Shown here one piece after another: positions 57,140-64,000 of a stretch of DNA of 64,000 nucleotides (position 1 is the stretch's first letter; every line of letters starts with the position of its first letter). This stretch comes from Amphibalanus amphitrite (Eukaryota; Arthropoda; Thecostraca; Balanomorpha; Balanidae), in contig NW_024881843.1 in assembly GCF_019059575.1 (NCBI RefSeq), positions 62,001 through 126,000 on the forward strand, in the 5' to 3' direction. The position numbers were made by a program, and so were the translations under genes. The notes below the pieces were generated by a model, which was not told the DNA's origin, ran no database searches, and was given only the letters and a program-made list of their open reading frames with translations.

Positions 57140-58854
57140 ACTTATAAAATTTATTCATCTTCTTACAAAAGGAAACATATGCAAAATTTCACAGAATGCT
57201 ACCACACATCATCAGCGTCATCGAAAAGGACCAAAATTTGCAAACCAATTGTGATACCCAAACTGAAATAGCTGGTGATCAGGATCAGACATATCAAAAA
57301 AGTATTGATTGGTACGTTATGAAGCAGTGGTAAAGCAAGACACAGTACTAGACATATCCGGCGCGCTACAAGTTTTCTTTTACTAACAATAATACGGAAT
57401 ATCGATACTTCGAAGCTGTTCAACAATTACATAACTTAAATTTGAATGCTCTCATGTTAAAACTACCTCAACTTTCCATAACTTCAATAACAAAATAACA
57501 ACTCCAAGCCCCACGACACCAAGAGACGCGTTTACATAGGGTTTGTTGCAAGCTTATATCTCCGTCCGTGATGCTGCAAAAGATGCCAATGGTGCTTAAC
57601 AATTTACAAAATGATCCCTCTAAATATTTGAAGACCACTGCATCGAAATTATCGCCAAATTAACGAGCTAGAGCCTCGTCAAATATGCTATGTAAACCGG
57701 GCTAATGTTACTTCATACGGCGCGGATCTGGGTTCAAATGTGCATGCGCTAAGTGGGCGGCCATCTTGAATCAAGCAGCAGAACTATATAAAATAAATAG
57801 TTTATGTTTTTTTATTAAACTATGCGTATTTTAGTAGGCGTGGAAAACAGTTTTTAGGAAAGGAATAGAAAGGAAAAATTAGGGAAAAATTATCTAACAG
57901 TAAAATGCTAATATTACAATCTGCATTTAAGCCCAGCACTACTACATAGGTAGTTACAGCGTATACTGACGCAGCTGCGACATAAAAGTGTATTCTGTGT
58001 AGCTTGCATGTGGCAAGTACCTACTGCGAGCAGTCTGGCAAATCTCTAATCAGAGTTTAGCATCGAATGCAAAAACTGTTAGCGGTTCATAGAACTAGAG
58101 GGCGAAGAACACCAAACAGCAAAAGATTGTTTGTTGAGCTATGAAAGCAATAGTTTTTGGGTGATGGTGCAGGTGAAATGGGGGTGTTTGAAAGTTTTTT
58201 TTTTAAATAGTAGGCTATGTGTCTAGTTTTCGCCATTGTATCTTTACTTTTGTGAAACTGGAAGCCACGGCAGTACCTACCTATCTGACAGATCCATCAA
58301 TGCTCATAAGCCAAGGTATTCTTTATGTTGATAGGTAAACGCTGATTCTGCTGGGAAATATGAAGCGGTTTTGACCATGGATTAGACCAAGCAATTTATG
58401 GCCCTTTGTCCAAATTATCAACTAAGGTTACCAAATTCTAATGGGAACATGCATTGTGCATGCATAAATATGTTTTGTTTGCTCACAAATGTCCTGATGA
58501 AACAGGTCATTGAAAATGTAAAGATTAACATAATATCTAAAACCCTGTGCCTGTTGAGCAATGTGCACCCGCTACTGTTAGCTTGATAGCAGTGCTTTCA
58601 TGCACTGGAAATAAATTTCACATGCATTTTTCCATGTTCATGCATCAACGTGTATGTATAATTTGTGTTTTCAGTTTGACTTAAAACCTCCAACAAAATT
58701 ATTGTGGTTTTTTAATCATGCGCATTTATAATACTGACAAAATACCTAAAAATTTTGCAGTGCATTGTGCGTGTCTGTGATGCAAATGCCACATATATTT
58801 CTACATAATATAGTAGTACATATAGGCATAGATTCAGCAATTCCCAGCACATTG
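57140..58854. other. Interior of the third-layer element, nothing recognised
   Basis: AT-rich with short frames only. Confidence 0.4.
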
Positions 58855-61379
58855 TGATTGAATCATTTTGTCGATTCAATCAACTTGAATAGATGAGTTG
58901 CCGACTCAATCACTTTAAGTTGCCATGTGTTACCGATTCAATCACAACTCGTATGGCGACAAGAGGTGATTCAACCGACTCAATCACAGTGAGTCGGCAT
59001 TTACAAGCGATTCATGAGAATCGATTCAATCAGAGTTGAATCGCTTACAAGTCTGTTCATAAAGCAAAAATTACTTTTACCTGGAGTAGCAAATTTACTA
59101 GGTTACTTTAGCGCAGTTTTATTGGTGACCAGTAGGAAGATCCTGGGTTGTGTTTCATAAAAGCACGTGCCGTAGTAAAAAAGTCGAATGACGTTTGCTT
59201 TCGTGCTGTCAATTTCACCGAATTTCACCCTTGCTCTACCTTGCAGTAAAACAGCTTAGGAGTTTTGCTTTTAGCTTTAATTGTACTTTATGTCTTAATG
59301 CATGCCCTGAGTTTTCGGCATAAGCCTTTATTGACAAATAACAAACTTCATTTTTTCTTTAAAAACATCTATTGTTGCTAAAACCTCACGATATATCATA
59401 TGAAAAGTTGGCTCTCCATCCTGGCAAACTGAACGAGGTCAAGCGTATTTCTAGCAAGCTAATGTGAAGTGGAGATATGTTCAAAACGTTCAAAATGTGA
59501 ACTGCGATGGATTTTCATTGTAGGAGAGACATTAATTGAAAAAGGACAAGACACACGGACAACGGGCTATCACTGAAACATAATAAAGGAAGACCCAGTA
59601 ACCGAAGCATTTTCGATGTCGGCATAGAATAAACCTATAGAGCCTTGGAATAAACGCAAGTCCAACATTATCCTACTACTTGAACCTGAACCTGAAGTGA
59701 AAGAAACGTAATTGGTCTTGTGAGTACAAAACAAATACGACGCTGAATACTTTGTGGGTGCTGAACACTTAGATGCAACTTGAAGCAAAATAGCGCTCAC
59801 CGCCGTGATCATTGATGGTTCGAGGGGCACGTTGGAGTATTTGTCCCCCTCTGCAGCGCCCAAAGGTACGAACTTACGCATTTTTCCTCGCATTGAGAGG
59901 GAAATCAACAACTTTTATAAGAAATTTGATTTAAACAGCACAAATAGGCATAATATATCACAATACGAGAAATTTTTGAAAAAGCAAAAATGAAGCACAT
60001 TATTGGGGAGCATGCCTCCCCCAGCATATCAAATAACTTCTGGATCTTCTTATGACTTTACCGGTTGGTCGGACGGAGTCATGCATTACATCAGTGATGC
60101 CATCCACTGGGGCTATTGTGTGCGACGTTCTCGTATGCCCACCTACAAGCAGCGTTGTAGGTAAGTGACGGTCAGCTACGAGCGGGATCTGCCGGCTATC
60201 GAAGTCATGTGCCTAACCGTGCACACTGCACAGTGTGAAGGAGAAGGCCGACGAGCAAATAGCAACTTTGACCGCGGCGCGGGAGCATCCGTACGAGCTC
60301 ATATTGGGCCGTACTGGCGGCACGTGGGAGATCTGTTTTCTCGCCAATGTGTTGTAGATACGTAAGTGTCTTGTGTGCGGTTGTGGCTTGTGCGTTTGTA
60401 ATCTTTGATATAACCATGTGAATATGTAGCTACAACAAAATACATGCAACTGAAATGTGATGGGCATTTTTTAAAGCCACGTACAGATTTGGTACGGACT
60501 AGGCTAGCCGAGGCAGGGAAATCCAACCCAGGGAAAGTCTAGTCCAATCCAGTGCCCGGGTCTGGGGGTGTTTCCCTTTCCTTTGCATTGCTCTGTAAAT
60601 GAAGCAGCTACCGAAAATGAAATTTTAGTGACCAGACGAAAGGTCGCAACAAAATAAATCTCCACATTAAAAATTGAGCTCGAGCCAATTTAGGTCAAAA
60701 TTCAAAGCCAACTTGATTGCAGGGATCCTTAACTTAATGGCAAGAAGCGCACGGAATGCTGAAATATTTTAAAAGTAGGTGTGCCGTGGGGGCCTGCTTT
60801 AAAAACTCTGACCCCCTTCCATCGAAAACAATATCTAGTTGCGTCAGCTATCTCTAAATCGCATGATTCATCAAACATTCGCCGGTTCCTTCATGGCATA
60901 AACCGATGTTATTTGATAGCTCGTTCAATTATCGATACGTGGATGCTGGTCCCGTGCCGATCATTGGTCTAGCCACAGTGTATATAAATAGGGTCTAGCT
61001 ACCAAGATATATAGCCAGAACTGCAACGGTGTCTACCGCATTTCGACGGTCAAAATAAAATTAAAAAGATATCTTCCACACGGAGGTCCCATGACTCGTT
61101 TTCAAGCGTTACTGAGCTTCGAAATCTTACTCTTTTACTAATTACTTTTCACTATTGTTTATGAGACAGAGGGCAACAGTGATTAGTAAACTTGAAATCA
61201 CTATTCTACTATACACCAGTAATAGTAAAAAATGTTTATGAGAAAGGCTAAGGGTGGGAAAGACGCCCCCTGGCGTTGGGGAAGATGCCCCCTGCACTAT
61301 AAGTGACATAAATGGGCGCGTGAATCGCCTGAACGAATCAGTAGTCTCTTCGAGCGTGCAGAAGACACCAAACGTCATC

Positions 61380-61640
61380 GTAAGGGCCCTCAAAAGTAGT
61401 CGTAAGGGGCTTCAGAGGTCATCGTTAGGGCCATCATAGTCCAGCGCGGCCAAACAAGCCTCCGTGGTGGCGTTCGAAGACCACTGTGGGACCCTTATAG
61501 GTCTTCATGATGCTTGAGGTCCCTTGAGCCCATCGTGGGGACCTCAGATGCCAGCGCGGCCCGTGGAGCCAACGTGGGAGCCCTCAAAGGATGTCGTGAG
61601 GGGCCCTGGAGCCAATAATGGGGCCCACAGAGGCCGTCGT
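61380..61640. repeat. Degenerate minisatellite related to 27110-27725
   Basis: Units of about 25 bp around GGGCCCTCA(A/G)A(A/G)GTCGTCGTAAG. It lies in the right arm of the 54944 element. Confidence 0.6.
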
Positions 61641-62817
61641 GAGGGCTCTCAGAGTCAGATGCCGCCCAAAAAGTCGCTGTGTGGGCCGAGTGACCGGCAT
61701 GGGGAGCACCCGACCGTACTGGACTCTCGATAGTCCCAGATCGGCTTTTGTCTCTCATCACAAGTATGTAATAAATGATTTGACGGGCTGCTTGAAGGAC
61801 AGCCTACGGATTTAGGGAGGCGTCTTTCCCCATCAGGACAGGGGGCATCTTACCCCAAGGTACCGAAGTAACATTATATCAGTACAATTTGTTAGCCATA
61901 AAACTACACCCTGAAACAAACTGTTTGGGACACAGTACACGCATGTTAATGTATCACGACTATAGCAAGGGACGCAAAAATTATCTACCTTCTTTGATAT
62001 TTGCAATGCTTTGACACCAAAATATTTTTTGAAAACAGCAAATAAAAAACATGCAATCACCAGCCAGCCGTTGCCCAACTGAGCTTCGCAAATTTTTGTG
62101 CAGCTAACAAGGCAGGCTTCCGCTTCACGCTAAGAACATTAATTTCAAGGTGCGATTCTTTGTTTCGTCGCTAGAGGGGGTGGGGCGTCTTTCCCACCCT
62201 GGGCATCTTACCCCACTCTCCCCTACCAACTATATTAAAGTTTTGTCCGGACATATCCGTACCTTCTATCGGAGTTTCTGATACACTTTTCTGACCCGTA
62301 ATAAATTTGTTATATAGTCATGTAGGCCATCAGACTCCCATCTTCACGGTTTTGGTGGCTACATTATTTGCTTATCGGAATTTCCGGTGCCGTCATGACC
62401 TGGCCTGACAGGTGCTGCCGTCTTATCACGTGACCGAGCGGAGTCGAGGTCAGGGCAGGTCAACCGATTAATTAATCAATTATTAATGAATTAATTAATG
62501 ATTAATCAATTGAATTAATCAGAAATTGCTTAGAAAGTACACCAATTACCATTTTTATGATTCTACCATCCTTTTCATGTGAAAAGCGGGCACGAAATAC
62601 GAAAAAGTACCGATGTCGCGCTAATTTTCGCTCCGGTCCCATTGTGCAGTGGTGGCCGAGATAAAAGCTTCTCAAAAGCGTTCTAGGGCGGGCCGGTCCG
62701 AGCTGTACCGCTCATACTGATATTATCCCGTTACATTGAAAACTCTTTCGCGCTCGCTCGCAAGGAAAAAAACATAAATAACAATTTCAATACCTAAATA
62801 TACAATTCATAGGCTTA

Positions 62818-63869
62818 AGGCCGTGTTACACTGCCGAATTTTGGCCAAGACCCTGTCGCCGAATCACATCGTGTAGGAAATCGGCGAACAGTTCGACGAC
62901 AGAGCCCGATTTGCAGAAAACGGGTGGGGGCCCCCCTAATCGTGCGCGGGTCGAAGCTGATCCATGATTCGGCGAACATCGCGAATGAATGGCGAATCTG
63001 TTGCGAATAGTCGGCGATACCTTGGCAACAAGTCGGCGCACGCAGCGACATGTCGGCGGCGACTCGGCGACTGTTTGGCGATCATGTTCGTTTATTATAA
63101 GTTCGGCGAACGGCCACGAAATTTTCATTTTTCATGAAATATTCGTGGCGGTCGTGACGAACCGTAAAGCCCTTTTTACACTGCCGAATTTTGGTACACG
63201 AATGTGCACGAATATGCAAGTCATCCTATGTCGCGGACCGATTCGGGATCTTTTTTCCAATGTCTTGGCATTTCGCAGACCAATGGCGGCTCTTGCGACG
63301 GACCGGTGCATCATGACGGAAGCCCGAGCACGTTGATTCGTTGTCCACCGCGCGACTTTTAAGCCCTTGTTACACTGCCGAATTTTGGTACACGAATGTG
63401 CACGAATATGCAAGTCATCATATGTCGCGGACCGATTCGGGATCTTTCTTCCACGGTCTTGGCATTTCGCAGACCAGTCGGTGTCCACCGCGCGACTTTT
63501 ACGGTTCGTCACGACCGCCACGAATATTTCATGAAAAATGAAAATTTCGTGGCCGTTCGCCGAACTTCTAATAAACGAACATGATCGCCAAACAGTCGCC
63601 GAGTCGCCGCCGACATGTCGCTGCGTGCGTCGACTTGTTGCCAAGGTATCGTCGACTATTCGCAACAGATTCGCCATTCATTCGCGATGGTCGCCGAATC
63701 ATGGATCAGCTTCGACCCGCGCACGATTAGGGGGGCCCCCACCCATTTTCTGCAAATCGGGCTCTGTCGGCAAACTGTTCGCCTCTGTCGGTGAACTGTT
63801 CGCCGATTTCCTACACGACGTGGTTCGGCGACAGGGTCGTGGCCAAAATTCGGCAGTGTAACACAGCCT
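62818..63869. mobile_element. PIF/Harbinger-like fold-back element, 1052 bp
   Basis: Ends AGGCCGTGTTACACTGCCG and (reversed) AGGCTGTGTTACACTGCCG, with 3-bp TSD TTA (62815-62817, 63870-63872). Copy B (about 42562-42572, GCTTAGGTGACG) is the empty site. The arms 62818-63168 and 63497-63869 are inverted copies of about 350 bp. The centre holds two direct internal copies beginning TTACACTGCCGAATTTTGGT (63177 and 63370). Frames of 100-180 codons on both strands are mirror products of the arms. Confidence 0.85.
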
Positions 63870-63950
63870 TTAGGTGACGTCTTACGACAGCTCAGTGAGT
63901 AGTCGTATCTTCCCAATACCTTCATCATTAAGGTCTTACGATCATCTTAA

Positions 63951-64000
63951 CCCGCGACCTGGTGGGGGGGGGCTATTTTTGCCCCCCCCCTCCAGACTTT
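63951..64000. other. Start of a further insertion or rearrangement, cut by the window end
   Basis: Copy B continues AAGATTAGACTTAAGATG after TCATCTTA. Here the sequence changes to CCCGCGACCTGG and G/C tracts, so copy A is interrupted or truncated again. Confidence 0.5.

Larger units (their letters stand above)
55234..59057. mobile_element. TIR element with CATA TSD, third layer, 3.8 kb
   Basis: Ends AACAGACTTGTAAACGATTC and (reversed) AACAGACTTGTAAGCGATTC, with 4-bp TSD CATA (55230-55233, 59058-59061). Both arms are arrays of GATTCAATCACGACTCA variants (55265-55450; 58855-59040). The superfamily is uncertain; 4-bp targets occur in Chapaev- and Ginger-like groups. Confidence 0.75.
55151..61248. 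mobile_element. TA-flanked TIR element, second layer, 6.1 kb
   Basis: Ends GCCTTTCTCATAAA and its perfect reverse complement TTTATGAGAAAGGC lie between TA at 55149-55150 and 61249-61250. Subterminal motifs TAGTAAA/ACCAGTAATAGTAAAA occur at both ends. The right interior (59058-61248) has frames without recognised domains. One region (about 60010-60365) has two GTAAGT-like donors and could be decayed exons. Confidence 0.72.
54944..62223. mobile_element. TA-flanked TIR element, 7.28 kb with nested insertions
   Basis: Ends GGGGAGAGTGGGAAAGATGC and (reversed) GGGGAGAGTGGGGTAAGATG, with TA at 54942-54943 and 62224-62225. Subterminal copies of GGGGCATCTTACCCCA and relatives are in both arms (55130-55146; 61255-61290; 61840-61856; 62187-62215). 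It resembles the 34504 family (GGGGAAGGTGGGGTAAGACG). Without the inner insertion it is about 1.2 kb. Confidence 0.82.
45455..62646. mobile_element. 17.2-kb insertion with Transib-like termini
   Basis: Left end CACGATAGGACCG and right end (reversed) CACAATGGGACCG. Both continue to a shared TTAGCGCGACAT block, so the TIRs run about 37 bp with some mismatches. The TSD is CAGTG (45450-45454, 62647-62651). Copy B at 42387-42399 (GACCCAGCGGTGGTCGAG) gives the empty site. CACWATG-type termini with a 5-bp TSD are the Transib (RAG1-related) signature. No RAG1-like transposase frame is visible. Much of the length comes from nested insertions at 50850-54633 and 54944-62223. Confidence 0.7.
31546..63950. 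mobile_element. Copy A: repeatedly interrupted element with GGCCCGTATTCACGTCG end
   Basis: The left end GGCCCGTATTCACGTCGACA at 31546 is followed by TCGTACGATC/TCTTACGATC palindromic subterminal motifs. Comparison with copy B (38169-42834) shows the same sequence order in pieces: 31546-36769, 43223-43268, 44543-45454, 62652-62817, 63870-63950. The gaps are insertions listed separately. The last piece stops at 63950, short of the terminus seen in copy B, where G/C-tract sequence begins. No transposase is seen. Superfamily is uncertain; such GGGCC...GTATTCA ends occur in some Harbinger-related families. Confidence 0.75.

Noticed and set aside
45455-62646. Giant Polinton/Maverick-type element
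   Set aside because: Those have 6-bp TSDs, AGT-type ends and polymerase/packaging genes, none of which is present here.
62815-63928. Frames of 100-181 codons on both strands
   Set aside because: They are mirror translations of the fold-back arms of the Harbinger-like element.

Overview
The window is non-coding-rich nuclear DNA of an animal, most probably an arthropod. A crustacean such as a barnacle is my guess, at low confidence. The evidence is spliced exons with GT-AG introns, a BEL/Pao LTR retrotransposon, tRNA-derived SINEs, many TIR elements with superfamily-typical target-site duplications (TSDs), and GC-biased host exons. There are no operons, no rRNA and no CRISPR array.

Host gene (about 3.3-30 kb, + strand). 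Four small GC-rich exon candidates (3330-3909, 15239-15422, 15535-15652, 29409-29516) have matching splice phases (1, 2, 0). The last three encode a charged coiled coil with a Ser/Asp/Glu-rich linker that I recognise as the C-terminus of RalA-binding protein 1 (RALBP1/Rlip). A stop codon, a 3' UTR and an AATAAA signal at 29936 follow. The 11.3 kb and 13.8 kb introns are filled with transposons.

Intron content. The first intron holds TA-, TTAA- and 8-bp-TSD elements, GGGGCCC minisatellites and a 5-kb fold-back element (9448-14501) that is split by a hAT-like element. The third intron holds a BEL/Pao element (15951-25852, minus strand) with almost identical LTRs and a GCCAG TSD. Its gag is split by a 2224-bp TIR element with an exact 8-bp TSD.

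From 31.5 kb to the window end the sequence is one nested locus. Copy A of a family with GGCCCGTATTCACGTCG termini starts at 31546 and resurfaces at 43223, 44543, 62652 and 63870. It has been split by at least seven insertions. One is a 6.45-kb element with subterminal arrays of the palindrome CCTATAGG (36770-43222); that element carries copy B of the same family inside a tRNA-like sequence. Another is a 17.2-kb insertion with Transib-like ends and a CAGTG TSD (45455-62646). The 17.2-kb insertion contains an intact Crypton-like tyrosine recombinase gene (45948-47198), two nested CACTA-like elements, and a four-deep chain of further TIR elements. Copy B, being uninterrupted, gives the empty-site sequence for most insertions into copy A, so the TSDs can be read directly.

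A second theme is dispersed segments dense in TGACCT/AGGTCA, the nuclear-receptor half-site hexamer. They recur in at least eight places, including inside copies A and B.
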